DNA of 64,000 nt from contig CP086683.1 of the NCBI GenBank assembly GCA_030544685.1, forward strand, positions 1,550,001 through 1,614,000, given 5' to 3'. Positions 45,414-55,761 of this stretch are shown here, piece by piece (the stretch's first letter is position 1; the number at the start of each line of letters is the position of its first letter). The position numbers were made by a program, and so were the translations under genes. Under the pieces are notes generated by a model, which made no database searches, was not told where the DNA came from, and saw only the letters and a program-made list of their open reading frames with translations. Origin of the DNA: Pseudomonas sp. B21_DOA. GTDB lineage: Bacteria; Pseudomonadota; Gammaproteobacteria; Pseudomonadales; Pseudomonadaceae.

Positions 45414-47898
45414 ATGCCTGACCTGTTAGACCGCTACCCGCTGACTGCGGGCACCTATCACGAACTGCTCGACGGCAGCGGCGCGGTGCGCTCGCATTGG
45501 CAGCGCCTGTTCGATCAGTTGCAGCGCAGCAGCCCGGCGCAACTGGTGCAGCGTCAGGCCTTGCTGGCGCGGCAGATTCAGGAAAACGGCGTCACGTACA
45601 ACGTCTATGCCGATCCCAAGGGCGCTGATCGGCCTTGGGAACTGGATCTGCTACCCCATGTGATCGCGGCTGACGAATGGCAGCAATTGTCCGCCGGCAT
45701 CGCTCAGCGTGCGCGCTTGCTCAATGCAGTGCTGGCGGATCTGTACGGTCCGCAGCGGTTGATCAGCGAAGGCCTGCTGCCCGCCGAGCTGGTATTCGGG
45801 CACAACAATTTTCTCTGGCCCTGTCAGGGCATTGCCCCGCCCGAGTCAGCTTTTTGCACTTGTATGCCGTGGATCTGGCGCGCACGCCGGATGGTCGCTG
45901 GTGGGTCACTGCCGATCGCACCCAGGCGCCGTCCGGGGCCGGCTATGCGCTGGAAAACCGCACCATCGTCTCCCGCGCCTTTCCCGACTTGTACCGCGAT
46001 CTGAAGGTTCAGCATCTGGCCGGTTTCTTCCGCACCTTGCAGGAAACTTTGGCCCGTCAGGCACCGCAGGGCGATGACGCACCGCTGGTGGTGCTGCTGA
46101 CGCCAGGGCGGTTCAATGAAAGTTATTTCGAGCACCTGTATCTGGCGCGCCAGCTCGGTTATCCGCTGGTCGAGGGCGGCGATCTGACTGTGCGCAATGC
46201 CACGGTGTACCTGAAAACCCTCAGCGGTCTGCGCCGGGTGCACGCGATCATGCGCCGCCTCGACGATGATTTCTGCGACCCGCTGGAACTGCGGACCGAC
46301 TCGGCGCTTGGCGTCCCCGGTCTGCTGGAGGCGGTGCGTCAGGGGCGGGTACTGGTCGCCAATGCGCTCGGCAGCGGCGTGCTGGAATCGCCGGGGCTGC
46401 TGGGGTTTCTGCCGAAGATCAATCAATTCCTGTTCGGCGAAGAACTGATCCTGCCGTCGATCGCCACCTGGTGGTGCGGTGAAGCGCCGGTGCTGGCACA
46501 AGCGCTGGAAAAACTCCCGGAGCTGTTGATCAAACCGGCGTTCCCGTCGCAGAGTTTCGCGCCTGTTTTCGGCCGTGATTTGAGTGAAAGCCAGCGCCTG
46601 GAACTGGCGCAACGCATGCAGGCGCGGCCTTATGCCTACGTCGCGCAAGAACTCGCGCAACTGTCGCAGGCGCCGGTGTGGCAAGCCGAAGACGGTCATC
46701 TGCAACCCCGCGCGATCGGCATGCGCATGTATGCGGTAGCCAGCCACGACGGCTACCGCGTGTTGCCGGGTGGTCTGACCCGAGTGGCGGCCGACGCCGA
46801 TGCCGAGGTGGTGTCGATGCAGCGCGGCGGGGCGAGCAAGGACACCTGGGTGCTCAGCGACCGTGCGCCGAGTGGCGAGCAGTGGAAGGCGCAGCGCAAT
46901 GTCGGCGTGCACGATCTGGTGCGGCGCGATCCATATCTGCCGTCGCGGGTGGTGGAAAATCTGTTCTGGTTCGGCCGCTACTGCGAGCGCTGTGACGACA
47001 GCGCGCGGCTGCTGCGCATCATGCTCACGCGTTACGTCGATGGCGATGATCCGCAGGCGCTGCAAGCAGCGGTCGATCTTGGCGAGCGGCTGGCGCTGTT
47101 GCCGGATGAGGGCGAACTGCCGGAGCGCCTGCTCGCTGCGCTGCTGGGCGAGGACTGGTCGTTCAGCCTGCGTTCCAACTTGCAGCGCTTGCAGTGGGCT
47201 GCGTCGCAAGTGCGCGGCAAGCTGTCCCGGGAAAACTGGCAGGCGCTGGTCGAATTGCAGCGCGAGGCGCTGGAGCTGGAAGTCGATGAACCGGACTTCG
47301 GCGAACTGCTGGATTTCCTCAACCGTCTGGTGATGTCGCTGGCAGCGCTGTCGGGGTTTGCGCTGGATGACATGACCCGTGACGAAGGCTGGCGCTTTCT
47401 GATGATCGGCCGGCGCATCGAACGCCTGCAATTTCTCAGCAGCAGTCTGGCGGCGTTTCTGCGCGGCGCGGGTGCGTTCGATCAGGCGGGGCTTGAGTGG
47501 TTGCTGGAGTTGGGTAACAGCAGCATCACCTATCGCTCGCGCTATCTGGCGGTGGCGCAATTGATTCCGGTGCTGGATTTGCTGCTGCTGGATGAGCAGA
47601 ACCCCCACGCGGTGTTATTTCAGCTGAAACTGGTCACCCGCACGCTGAAACGCCTGAACGACGATTTCGCCGCGCCTCGGAAACCGCGCTGCCGCAACTG
47701 GTCGAACGCCTGTCGCGGTTTGATCTCGGTTGTCTGGAAAATCCTTTGTTCGGCAAATCCAGCGTACGTGCCGCGCTGGATGGTCTGGCCGATCTGTTGC
47801 AGGACATCGCCGAGGCCAGCGGCCAGGTATCGGATCGTCTGGCCCTGCGCCATTTCGCCCATGTCGATGATGTTAGTCAGCGTACGGTGTCCGTGTGA
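45414..47898 (+). CDS. Circularly permuted ATP-grasp plus alpha-E domain protein (two frameshifts)
   Basis: The ATG at 45414 gives MPDLLDRYPLTAGTYHELLDG. The N-terminal part is a circularly permuted type-2 ATP-grasp (COG2308-like: GVTYNVYADPKG, LYAVDLARTPDGRWWVTADRT, LKTLSGLRRVHAIMRRLDDDF). The C-terminal 330 or so residues are the helical alpha-E domain (COG2307-like: RVVENLFWFGRYCERCDDSARLLR). The frame breaks in the T5 run at 45851-45855 and at about 47670-47676. One base restored at each gives 828 residues ending TVSV, with TGA 47896-47898 overlapping the next ATG. ATP-grasp enzymes of this class are predicted amide-bond ligases. Fusion with alpha-E is common in Pseudomonas. Confidence 0.9.
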
Positions 47899-48787
47899 TG
47901 AGCGCTCAATATCAGATCTTTCACGACACCTGTTATCACTACGACAGCCCGGTCTCCCTCGCGCAGCAACTGGCGCACCTGTGGCCGCGCGAATGCAGCT
48001 GGCAGCGCTGCACCGAGCAGCAGTTGCTGATCAGCCCCGAGCCGACCATGCGCCGTGATGAACTGGACGTATTCGGCAACCCGTTGACGCGTCTGGCATT
48101 TGAACGGCCCCATGACCAATTGCAGGTCAACGCCCGGCTGACGGTCGAGGTGCTGGCGCGGCTGGCGCTGGATTTCAATCAGTCGCCCGCGTGGGAGCAG
48201 ACCCGCGATGCGCTGACTTACAGCAGTCAGCCGCTGTCCGCCGACTTGCTCGAAGCCTGTCGTTACCGGTTCCAGTCACCCTATGTGCATTTGAAGCGCA
48301 GCTTCGTCGAGTTCTCGCAAAGCTGTTTTCCGCCAGGGCGACCGTTGTTGCTCGGGGTGCAGGCGCTGATGCAGAAGATCTTCAGCGAATTCACCTTCGA
48401 TGCCGAAGCCACCCAGGTGGCGACGCCGCTGGTGGAAGTGCTGGAGCGTCGGCGCGGCGTGTGTCAGGACTTCGCTCATCTGATGCTGGCCTGTGTACGC
48501 TCGCGCGGTCTGGCGGCGCGTTATGTCAGCGGCTACCTGCTCACTCAGCCGCCGCCGGGGCAGCCACGCCTGATCGGCGCCGACGCCTCGCATGCGTGGG
48601 TATCGGTATTCTGTCCGGTATCGGGCTGGGTGGATTTCGATCCAACCAACAATGTGCAGCCGGCGCTGGAACACATCACGCTGGCGTGGGGACGGGATTT
48701 TTCCGATGTGTCGCCGCTGCGGGGGTGATTCTCGGTGGCGGTAATCACGACCCGGAAGTGCGGGTTACGGTGATGCCGCAGAATTGA
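47898..48787 (+). CDS. Transglutaminase-like protein, small (one frameshift at the end)
   Basis: The ATG at 47898 overlaps the stop of the ATP-grasp gene. The product has a transglutaminase N-terminal domain and a core with C189 (RRGVCQDFAHL), H232 (ASHAWVSVFCP) and D247 (GWVDFDPTNN). A stop appears in the current frame at 48728. Restoring one G in the G5 run at 48721-48725 extends it through VILGGGNHDPEVRVTVMPQN to TGA 48785-48787, about 296 residues, which is the usual family C-terminus. It is the last gene of the peptide-modification cluster. Confidence 0.9.
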
Positions 48788-48799
48788 TGAGTTTTCAAA

Positions 48800-48888
48800 T
48801 GTGGGAGCGAGCCTGCTCGCGAAAGCGTCAGGTCAGCCAATAGATTTGTAACAGATACACCGCTTTCGCGAGCAGGCTCGCTCCCACA
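48800..48888. repeat. REPIN with a 28-bp perfect stem
   Basis: TGTGGGAGCGAGCCTGCTCG at the left end is exactly inverted at the right end, including the flanking CGAAAGCG / CGCTTTCG. It lies downstream of the transglutaminase gene and may also act as a transcript end. Confidence 0.9.
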
Positions 48889-48995
48889 GGGATTTTGGTG
48901 TGTCAGGGAACGCAGGGCTGTGAGGGCCGGCAGCAAAACTGCCAGCCCCGTCACAAATCCGCAGGGTCTGATTCGATCATCAAACCCGGTGGGGC

Positions 48996-49184
48996 TCAGG
49001 CGTCGGGCGCCTGATCTTTCGGTGCATCGGATGCATCAACATCATCATCGGTCGCCACTTCACCGTCAGGGTTCAGTGCCGCTTCTTCAGCGGTTTGCTT
49101 CTTGCGCTGAAGCTTTTCCTCTTTCTTCTGTTCCTTTGCCAGGTCTCGTTGACGTTTGGCGAAGGAGTAATTGGGTTTGGCCAT
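48996..49184 (-). CDS. Small highly charged protein of unknown function
   Basis: A 62-residue product begins MAKPNYSFAKRQRDLAKEQK, has a lysine/glutamate-rich middle and ends in an acidic Asp-rich tail. It has the look of a conserved small Pseudomonas protein; I know no function. It is read in the same direction as the LOG gene, 67 bp downstream of it. Confidence 0.7.
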   Translation of the reverse strand: MAKPNYSFAKRQRDLAKEQKKEEKLQRKKQTAEEAALNPDGEVATDDDVDASDAPKDQAPDA

Positions 49185-49251
49185 GGGCGATCCTCTGGGG
49201 TCGAAGGTGAGGTTGAGCGGCGCGTATTCTGCCCTGTATCGGTGTCCGGGG

Positions 49252-49839
49252 TTAACCGGGTTTTTGGTCGACCCACTTGGGCGTGACGGTCGGCTGCCAC
49301 TGATCGAGGGCGTCGAGCAGGGAATCTGGCGATTCGCTCACTTGCAGCATGTCACGGTGTGGCGCGCGAACGAAGCCTTCGCCGACGATATGATCGAGAA
49401 AAGCCGTGAGTTTGCTGTAGAAACCATTCACTTCCAGCAGCCCCAACGGCTTGCCGTGGTAACCGAGCTGGCCCCAGGTCCAGACTTCGAACAGCTCTTC
49501 CAGCGTGCCGAGGCCGCCGGGCAGGGCGATGAAAGCATCGCTGAGTTCGGCCATCCGCGCCTTGCGCGCATGCATGCCGTCGACCACTTCCAGGCGCGTG
49601 AGGCTTTTGTGGCCGATCTCCTTGTCCATCAGGCTTTGCGGGATGATGCCGATCACTTCGCCGCCAGCGGCCAGCGCGGCATCAGCAACAATGCCCATCA
49701 AGCCGACGGCGCCACCGCCGTAGACCAGCGTCAGATTACGCTCGGCCAGTGCCCGGCCAAGGGCGACGGCGGCTTCGGTATAGGCCGGTACGGTACCGGC
49801 GTTGGCACCGCAAAACACACAAACGGATTTCAGCGACAT
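49252..49839 (-). CDS. LOG-family protein (TIGR00730 type)
   Basis: The family hydrolyses nucleoside 5'-monophosphates (cytokinin riboside phosphates in plants and some bacteria, AMP in others). The 195-residue protein begins [20 protein letters not shown]. It contains [19 protein letters not shown] and the signature [20 protein letters not shown], including PGGxGTxxE. The natural substrate in this organism is uncertain. Confidence 0.93.
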   Translation of the reverse strand: MSLKSVCVFCGANAGTVPAYTEAAVALGRALAERNLTLVYGGGAVGLMGIVADAALAAGGEVIGIIPQSLMDKEIGHKSLTRLEVVDGMHARKARMAELSDAFIALPGGLGTLEELFEVWTWGQLGYHGKPLGLLEVNGFYSKLTAFLDHIVGEGFVRAPHRDMLQVSESPDSLLDALDQWQPTVTPKWVDQKPG

Positions 49840-49899
49840 GCGTTACTCCTGGGTCGATCAGGCGCACAGGGTAACGGCTGGCGCGCCGTGCTCCAAGGA

Positions 49900-49989
49900 C
49901 TAGACTTCGCGTTCGGGTGATTCAAAAGTACCGCTGGCGCCACAGGCGTAGGCGGCGAGCAAGCTGCACAACAAGCCGTTGAAGAACAT
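49900..49989 (-). CDS. Possible 29-residue membrane or lipoprotein-like peptide
   Basis: ATG at 49989 behind GGAG encodes MFFNGLLCSLLAAYACGASG, continuing TFESPEREV and a TAG stop. The hydrophobic start ending in Ala-Cys-Gly resembles a short secreted or lipoprotein-like peptide. It precedes the LOG gene in the same direction. Support is only the start site and composition. Confidence 0.35.
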   Translation of the reverse strand: MFFNGLLCSLLAAYACGASGTFESPEREV

Positions 49990-50082
49990 GACAGGCACTC
50001 CGTTTCAGTAGGTGGGCCGATCATAGGGCTGGCCGAATGAAATGGCCGTTAGATTGTGTCGATGAGTGTCATAGCCTGAAAG

Positions 50083-50109
50083 TTGTATACAATTTTTGAC
50101 ACAAGTCAT
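50083..50109. promoter_or_regulatory. Palindromic operator-like sites upstream of azurin
   Basis: TTGTATACAA (50083-50092) is a perfect ten-base palindrome. Four bases further, TTGAC-ACAA-GTCAT (50096-50109) is a degenerate match to the ANR/FNR box TTGAT-N4-ATCAA. Azurin genes are ANR-controlled in P. aeruginosa; the first palindrome is of unknown use. Confidence 0.35.
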
Positions 50110-50181
50110 AGGAACTTGCGAAGATTTCAGGCAGTCTTTCCACCACTAGTGTTTTTGTTAACCCTGCCTTGGAGATTCACC

Positions 50182-50625
50182 ATGTTTTCCAAAGTTGTTG
50201 CGGTATCCCTGCTGGCGCTGGCCAGCAGCCAATTGATGGCTGCCGAGTGCAAAACCACCGTTGATTCCACCGATCAGATGTCCTTCAACACCAAGGAAAT
50301 CGTGATCGACAAGAGCTGCAAGACCTTCACCGTCGAACTGACCCACTCCGGCAGCCTGCCGAAGACCGTCATGGGCCATAACCTGGTGATCAGCAAAGAA
50401 GCTGACATGCAGCCAATCGCTACCGACGGCCTGGCGGCCGGTATCGACAAGAACTACCTGAAGGACGGCGACGCCCGCATCATCGCCCACACCAAGATCA
50501 TCGGCGCCAAGGAAACCGACTCGGTGACCTTCGATGTGGCCAAGGTAGCTGACGGTGGCTACGGCTTCTTCTGCTCGTTCCCTGGCCACATCTCGATGAT
50601 GAAAGGCACCATCGTCGTCAAGTAA
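50182..50625 (+). CDS. azu: Azurin, periplasmic blue copper protein
   Basis: Azurin is a periplasmic one-electron carrier linked to denitrification and redox stress. The ATG at 50182 has a GGAG site. A signal peptide ([16 protein letters not shown]) is cleaved before AECKTTVDS. The type-1 copper ligands are visible: the first His in [10 protein letters not shown] and the Cys, His and Met of [12 protein letters not shown]. Length is 147 residues. A strong terminator follows. Confidence 0.97.
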   Translation: MFSKVVAVSLLALASSQLMAAECKTTVDSTDQMSFNTKEIVIDKSCKTFTVELTHSGSLPKTVMGHNLVISKEADMQPIATDGLAAGIDKNYLKDGDARIIAHTKIIGAKETDSVTFDVAKVADGGYGFFCSFPGHISMMKGTIVVK

Positions 50626-50635
50626 TCAGGGCCAA

Positions 50636-50659
50636 TGTGGGAGCGAGCCTGCTCGCGAA
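50636..50659. repeat. Single REP element
   Basis: One copy of TGTGGGAGCGAGCCTGCTCG just after azurin, with no inverted partner within 100 bp. Confidence 0.85.
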
Positions 50660-50688
50660 GAGGCCATCCGCTTCACTGATGGCCAAAG

Positions 50689-50726
50689 AAAAAGCCCGCT
50701 GAGGATCACTCCTCCGCGGGCTTTTT
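50689..50726 (+). terminator. Terminator of azurin (and probably nadE on the other strand)
   Basis: AAAAAGCCCGC pairs with GCGGGCTTTTT across a 16-base loop, with U-tracts on both strands. It lies between convergent azurin and nadE. Confidence 0.85.
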
Positions 50727-50741
50727 CATGCCTTTGAAAAA

Positions 50742-51568
50742 TCAAGGCGCAAACGGCATGACCCGCTTGTGATGAGTCTTGTTGTACGTATCGACAATGA
50801 TCTTCGCCGCCTCGTCACGCACCGTTTCCCCGTGCAGAAACGCATCGATCTCGGCATAGGTCACGCCATGCGCTGCTTCGTCCGGTTTGCCCGGTGACAG
50901 GTCTTCGAGGTCAGCCGTCGGCACTTTTTCGACCAGCGACTCCGGCGCGCCGAAGCTGCGGGCAATGGCGCGCACTTGGTTTTTCACCAGACCGCTGAGC
51001 GGGCGAGGTCGCAGGCGCCATCGCCAAATTTGGTGAAGAAACCCATCACCGCTTCCGCCGCGTGGTCAGTGCCAATCACCAGACCGCCCGCCACCCCGGC
51101 AATCGTGTACTGCGCCACCATGCGCATACGCGCCTTGGTATTGCCCAGCACGAAGTCCACCGACGCCGCCGGTTTGCCTTCGAACGCCGACACCTGAGCT
51201 GCCAGCGCCTTGACCGCCGGGCCGATGTTCACGGTGTGGATTTCGTCAGGGGCGATGCAGTCGAGCGAGGCCTTGGCGTCGTGCTCGTCGAACTGGGTTT
51301 CGTAGGGCAGGCGCACGGCGATGAATTTGTAGCGGTCGTCGCCGGTTTTTTCGCGCAGTTCACGTACCGCGCGCTGGGCCAGGAGGCCGGCGGTCAGTGA
51401 ATCGACGCCGCCGCTGATGCCCAGCACCAGGGTCTTGAGCCCGGAATTGACCAGACAATCCTGAATGAACGTCAGGCGCCGGGCGACTTCGGCCTGCAGG
51501 GCCTGGTCGTCGGCGAACGGTGGTTGCACCTTGAGCTGCTCAGCAATCTCACGCTGTACGGCTTGCAT
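50742..51568 (-). CDS. nadE: NH3-dependent NAD+ synthetase NadE (one frameshift)
   Basis: NadE amidates nicotinate adenine dinucleotide to NAD+. The ATG at 51568 has an AAGGAG site and gives [20 protein letters not shown]. The PP-loop [10 protein letters not shown] and GNTKARMRM are present, as is [25 protein letters not shown]. The frame breaks at the GGG run at 51001-51003; one base more gives [20 protein letters not shown] and 275 residues, exactly the family length. It lies four bases after pncB in the same direction. Confidence 0.95.
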
Positions 51569-51572
51569 GAAT

Positions 51573-52795
51573 TCACTCCTTGCTAGATAGACTGGATTCG
51601 GCAGGAACCTGAAACACATGTCGCAAATAGGCGACGAAATTCGGATCTTTGCAGTGGGTCTTGCCAGGCTCGTCGGAGATCTTCGCCACCGGCTGGCCGT
51701 TGCAGGCGGTCATTTTAAGCACGATGCTCATCGGTTCGACACCCGGGATATCGCAGGTGAGGTTGGTACCGATGCCGAAGCTCACATTGATGCGACCGTG
51801 CAGCGCGCGGAAAATCTCCAACGATTTCGGCAGGGTCAGACTGTCGGAGAACACCAGGGTCTTGCTCATCGGGTCGATGCCAAGCTCGTGGTAGTGCGCG
51901 ATGCACTTTTCCCCCACGCCACCGGATCCCCGGAGTCATGGCGCAGACCGTCGAAGAGCTTGGCGAAGAACAGATCGAAATCGCCAAGAAACGCATCGGT
52001 GGTGATGCAATCGGTGAGGGCAATGCCGAGCAGGCCACGGTACTCGCGAACCCAGCAATCGAGCGCGGCGATCTGGCTGTCGATCAGGCGCGGGCCGAGT
52101 TGCTGATGGGCCATGATCCACTCGTGGGCCATGGTGCCAAGCGGTTTCATGTCCAGCTCGCGGGACAGATGTACGTTGCTGGTACCGACGAAACGCCCGG
52201 GGAAGTCATGCTTGAGCACGTTGACCACTTCGGCCTGGACGCCAAAGGAAAAGCGCCGGCGCGTGCCGAAATCGGCGACCTGCAGTTGCGACAGCTCATC
52301 GGCCGAGGCATTGGCGGTCAGCCAGTCGAACTTGCGATACAGCTGTTCGCGTGCCTGCTCCAGCGAAGTCTCCCGGTAGCGATAGCGATTGCGCACTTCG
52401 CTGACGATCGCCAGCAGCGGCACTTCGTAGAGGATCACGTGCAGCCATGGCCCGCGCAGGCGGATGAACAGTTCTCCGTTCTCGATGCCGGTGTGCAGGT
52501 AGCGCAGGTTGAAGCGGAACAGGCCGAGGAAGCGCAGAAAATCCGGTTTCAGAAAGCTGATACGCTCGAGAAAACTCAACTGATCGGCACTCAGGCTCAG
52601 CTCGGCCAGACGCTCGATCTGATGACGAATCTCGGCCAGATACGGACGCAGATCCTCGGCGTTGCGGCAACGGAACTCCCATTCGACTTCGACGTTGGGG
52701 TAGTTGTGCAGCACCGCCTGCATCATCGTCAGCTTGTAGAAGTCGGTGTCGAGCAGGTTCTGCACGATGCGATCGGCAAACACACTCTCGCTCAT
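51573..52795 (-). CDS. pncB: Nicotinate phosphoribosyltransferase PncB (one frameshift)
   Basis: PncB makes nicotinate mononucleotide from nicotinate and PRPP in the NAD salvage pathway, so it works with the adjacent NadE. The ATG at 52795 gives [28 protein letters not shown]. The frame breaks in the C5 run at 51911-51915. Adding one base joins GDPVAWG to [19 protein letters not shown], for 407 residues. Other family segments are [23 protein letters not shown] and [13 protein letters not shown]. The in-frame sequence upstream of 52795 is REP-derived and not coding. Confidence 0.95.
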
Positions 52796-52914
52796 AAACG
52801 GGTCTCCAGTTGCGCCGCGCCTGGCGCGGTCTATATCGATGGCGCTAGTGGCGCATATCGGCGGTGGGGATTGCCAGCATTTTTTCAGAGCGCCGCAGAT
52901 CCACTGTGGGAGCG

Positions 52915-52993
52915 AGCCTGCTCGCGAATGCGGTGTGTCAGTTAAAGATGATGTGGCTGACCCGACGCTTTCGCGAGCAGGCTCGCTCCCACA
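52915..52993. repeat. REPIN between pncB and the LysR gene
   Basis: TGTGGGAGCGAGCCTGCTCG and its inverse at 52971-52993 flank a 33-bp spacer. Confidence 0.9.
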
Positions 52994-53009
52994 GGGATCC
53001 CGGTCGACC

Positions 53010-53909
53010 TCACACCGGGCTATCGATTTGTTCAAGCATCCATTTCACAAAATCCCGCACCTTCGGCACTTCTGCCGCGTGTTCGGGGTAGGCCAGGTAA
53101 TAGGCGTCGCTGCTGGGCATCGCATGTTGCCAGGGTATGACCAGTTTGCCCTCGGCCAATTCCTCTTCCACCAGAAACCGTGGCAGCAGCGCTACGCCGC
53201 AGCCGACCTGGGCGGCGCGGATGCACATATAAAAGGTTTCGAAACGCGGCCCGTGGTAGCTGTGCTCGGTGTGGTAGCCCTGGCTGTCGAACCAGTCGTG
53301 CCAGGCCTGCGGTCGCGAGGCATTTTGTAGCAGCACCAGATCAGTGAGTTGCGTCGGGTCAGTGAATGGCGCGTCCGGCAGGCTGCCCGGGGCGCAGACC
53401 GGTACCAGTTGTTCGCCGAACAATTTCAGGCATTCGGTGCCCGGTCGCGATGCCTGGCCGAAATAGAAAGCCAGATCGCTGCGTCCCTGCAACAGGTCAT
53501 CGGCTTCCTGCTCGTTGCACAGGTCCAGATGGATCGACGGATGACGCAGGCGCCAGCCTTTCAGGCGCGGCACCAGCCAACGCGCGCCGAAGGTCGACGG
53601 GGTGGAGACGCGCAGGACTTCGGTCTCGCCGCCGTAGGAGCGCAGGTAATGCGTCGACATCTCCACTTGGCTGAGGATTTTTCTGACCTCGACCAGATAC
53701 AAATCTCCGGCCGGCGTCATTTGCAAACGCCGACGCACGCGGCGGAACAGCAAATGCTGCAACAATTCTTCAAGCTGTGCGACCTGTTTGCTCACCGCAC
53801 TCTGGGTCAGGTTCAGCTCTTCAGCGGCGCGGGTAAAACTCAGGTGCCGGGTCACGGCCTCGAAGCATTGCAACGCGGTGATCGAGGGCAAGTGGCGTTT
53901 GTTCAGCAT
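53010..53909 (-). CDS. LysR-family transcriptional regulator, probably of amaB/amaA
   Basis: The ATG at 53909 gives [26 protein letters not shown] winged HTH ([22 protein letters not shown]) is followed by a LysR effector domain, for 299 residues; the type is GcvA-like. It is divergent from amaB with 164 bp between the two starts, the usual place of a LysR-controlled promoter. In P. putida a LysR gene occupies the same place beside the ama genes. The effector is not known from sequence. Confidence 0.9.
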   Translation of the reverse strand: MLNKRHLPSITALQCFEAVTRHLSFTRAAEELNLTQSAVSKQVAQLEELLQHLLFRRVRRRLQMTPAGDLYLVEVRKILSQVEMSTHYLRSYGGETEVLRVSTPSTFGARWLVPRLKGWRLRHPSIHLDLCNEQEADDLLQGRSDLAFYFGQASRPGTECLKLFGEQLVPVCAPGSLPDAPFTDPTQLTDLVLLQNASRPQAWHDWFDSQGYHTEHSYHGPRFETFYMCIRAAQVGCGVALLPRFLVEEELAEGKLVIPWQHAMPSSDAYYLAYPEHAAEVPKVRDFVKWMLEQIDSPV

Positions 53910-54073
53910 GGCCAGTCCTTTTTCTTGTCTTTCTATACGCAGCATGAATAAACGGAATGATATCTGGCGTAAAGGTCGTTTGTTGCATCGCCTTGGTGAG
54001 GCTACAACTAAAGGCCTGCCCGGCCATGCGAAGGATGGCCGCACACATTCTGTTTTTGCTTGAGGAGAGACCG

Positions 54074-55564
54074 ATGGTTGCCGCATTGCTTGATCGTCTG
54101 GGAGTCAACCCGGCCCTGTACCAGAACGGCAAAGTGCCGGTGCACTCGCCCATCGATGGCAGTCAGATTGCTTCGGTGAACTGGGAAGGCGCTGCCGAAG
54201 TCGAGCAGCACATCAGTCGTGCAGATCATGCATTCGAGCACTGGCGCAAGGTGCCGGCGCCGCGTCGCGGTGAGCTGGTGCGCCAGTTCGGCGAAGTGTT
54301 GCGTGAGTACAAGGCCGACCTCGGCGAGTTGGTGTCGTGGGAGGCTGGCAAGATCACTCAGGAAGGTTTGGGTGAAGTGCAGGAGATGATCGACATCTGC
54401 GATTTCGCCGTCGGCCTGTCGCGCCAGTTGTACGGTCTGACCATCGCCTCCGAGCGCCCGGGTCACCACATGCGTGAAACCTGGCATCCGCTTGGCGTGG
54501 TCGGCGTCATCAGCGCGTTCAACTTCCCGGTCGCGGTGTGGGCGTGGAACACTACCCTGGCGCTGGTCTGCGGCAACCCGGTGGTGTGGAAACCTTCGGA
54601 GAAAACCCCGCTGACTGCGCTGGCCTGTCAGGCGCTGTTTGATCGCGTGGTGAAGAACTTCAGTGATGCCCCCGCGAGCCTGTGCCAGGTTGTGATCGGC
54701 GGTCGTGATGCCGGCGAAGCGCTGGTCGATGATCCGCGTGTTGCGCTGATCAGCGCCACCGGCAGCACGCGCATGGGCCGCGAAGTGGCGCCGAAAGTCG
54801 CCGCACGTTTCGCTCGCAGCATTCTTGAACTGGGTGGCAACAACGCGATGATCCTCGGCCCGAGCGCCGATCTGGACATGGCGGTGCGCGCGATTCTGTT
54901 CAGCGCCGTCGGCACCGCCGGGCAACGCTGCACGACCTTGCGCCGTCTGATCGCCCATGAATCGGTCAAGGAAGAAATCGTCACCCGCCTCAAGGCTGCC
55001 TATTCGAAAGTACGCATCGGCCATCCGCTGGAAGGCAATCTGGTCGGCCCGCTGATCGACAGGCACAGCTTCGAAAACATGCAGGATGCGCTGGAACAGG
55101 CACTGAGCGAAGGCGGCCGGGTGTTCGGCGGCAAGCGCCAATTGGAAGAGCAATTCCCCAACGCCTACTACGTATCACCGGCCATCGTGGAAATGCCCGA
55201 GCAGAGCGATGTGGTCTGCAGCGAAACCTTTGCGCCGATTCTCTATGTGGTTGGCTACAGCGATTTCGAGGAAGCGCTGCGCCTGAACAACGCCGTGCCG
55301 CAAGGCCTGTCGTCGTGCATCTTCACCACCGACGTGCGCGAGGCCGAGCGGTTCATGTCGGCAGTCGGCAGCGACTGCGGCATCGCCAACGTCAACATCG
55401 GCCCGAGCGGCGCGGAAATCGGCGGCGCCTTTGGTGGTGAGAAAGAGACCGGCGGCGGCCGTGAGTCCGGCTCCGATGCCTGGCGCGCGTACATGCGCCG
55501 GCAGACCAACACCGTCAACTACTCGCTGGAATTGCCTTTGGCGCAGGGCATTACATTCGACTGA
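54074..55564 (+). CDS. amaB: L-piperidine-6-carboxylate (aminoadipate semialdehyde) dehydrogenase AmaB
   Basis: AmaB is the ALDH7-type enzyme oxidising L-2-aminoadipate 6-semialdehyde to 2-aminoadipate in lysine/pipecolate breakdown. The ATG at 54074 follows GAGGAGAGA and gives MVAALLDRLGVNPALYQNGK, 496 residues. ALDH motifs present are ISAFNFPVAVWAWNTTLALV, FARSILELGGNNAMI and GTAGQRCTTLRRL with the catalytic Cys. The context (LysR plus amaA) supports this over a generic ALDH. Confidence 0.93.
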   Translation: MVAALLDRLGVNPALYQNGKVPVHSPIDGSQIASVNWEGAAEVEQHISRADHAFEHWRKVPAPRRGELVRQFGEVLREYKADLGELVSWEAGKITQEGLGEVQEMIDICDFAVGLSRQLYGLTIASERPGHHMRETWHPLGVVGVISAFNFPVAVWAWNTTLALVCGNPVVWKPSEKTPLTALACQALFDRVVKNFSDAPASLCQVVIGGRDAGEALVDDPRVALISATGSTRMGREVAPKVAARFARSILELGGNNAMILGPSADLDMAVRAILFSAVGTAGQRCTTLRRLIAHESVKEEIVTRLKAAYSKVRIGHPLEGNLVGPLIDRHSFENMQDALEQALSEGGRVFGGKRQLEEQFPNAYYVSPAIVEMPEQSDVVCSETFAPILYVVGYSDFEEALRLNNAVPQGLSSCIFTTDVREAERFMSAVGSDCGIANVNIGPSGAEIGGAFGGEKETGGGRESGSDAWRAYMRRQTNTVNYSLELPLAQGITFD

Positions 55565-55580
55565 AAGGTGGAGATCGTCT

Positions 55581-55724
55581 GTAGGAGTGAGCACTGTGGC
55601 GAGGGGATTTATCCCCGTTCGGCTGCGAAGCAGTCGTCGCTTTTGAAATTTCGGGGCCGCTCCGCGACCCAGCGGGGCGGTGCGACGTTTCGCTAAATCC
55701 CCTCGCCACAGGGGGCTCACTCAG
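55581..55724. repeat. REPIN (third family, TGTGGCGAGGGGATTTA)
   Basis: TGTGGCGAGGGGATTTA (55595-55611) and its exact inverse TAAATCCCCTCGCCACA (55694-55710) flank an 82-bp spacer with further inverted segments. It lies between amaB and amaA. Confidence 0.75.
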
Positions 55725-55761
55725 GTTTGTGTGTTTGTTGGGTTTCTGTTGGAGTCTGGCA

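Noticed and set aside
52796..53035. N-terminal extension of PncB to position 53035
   Set aside because: The added 80 codons translate the REPIN; the family start MSESVF is at 52795.
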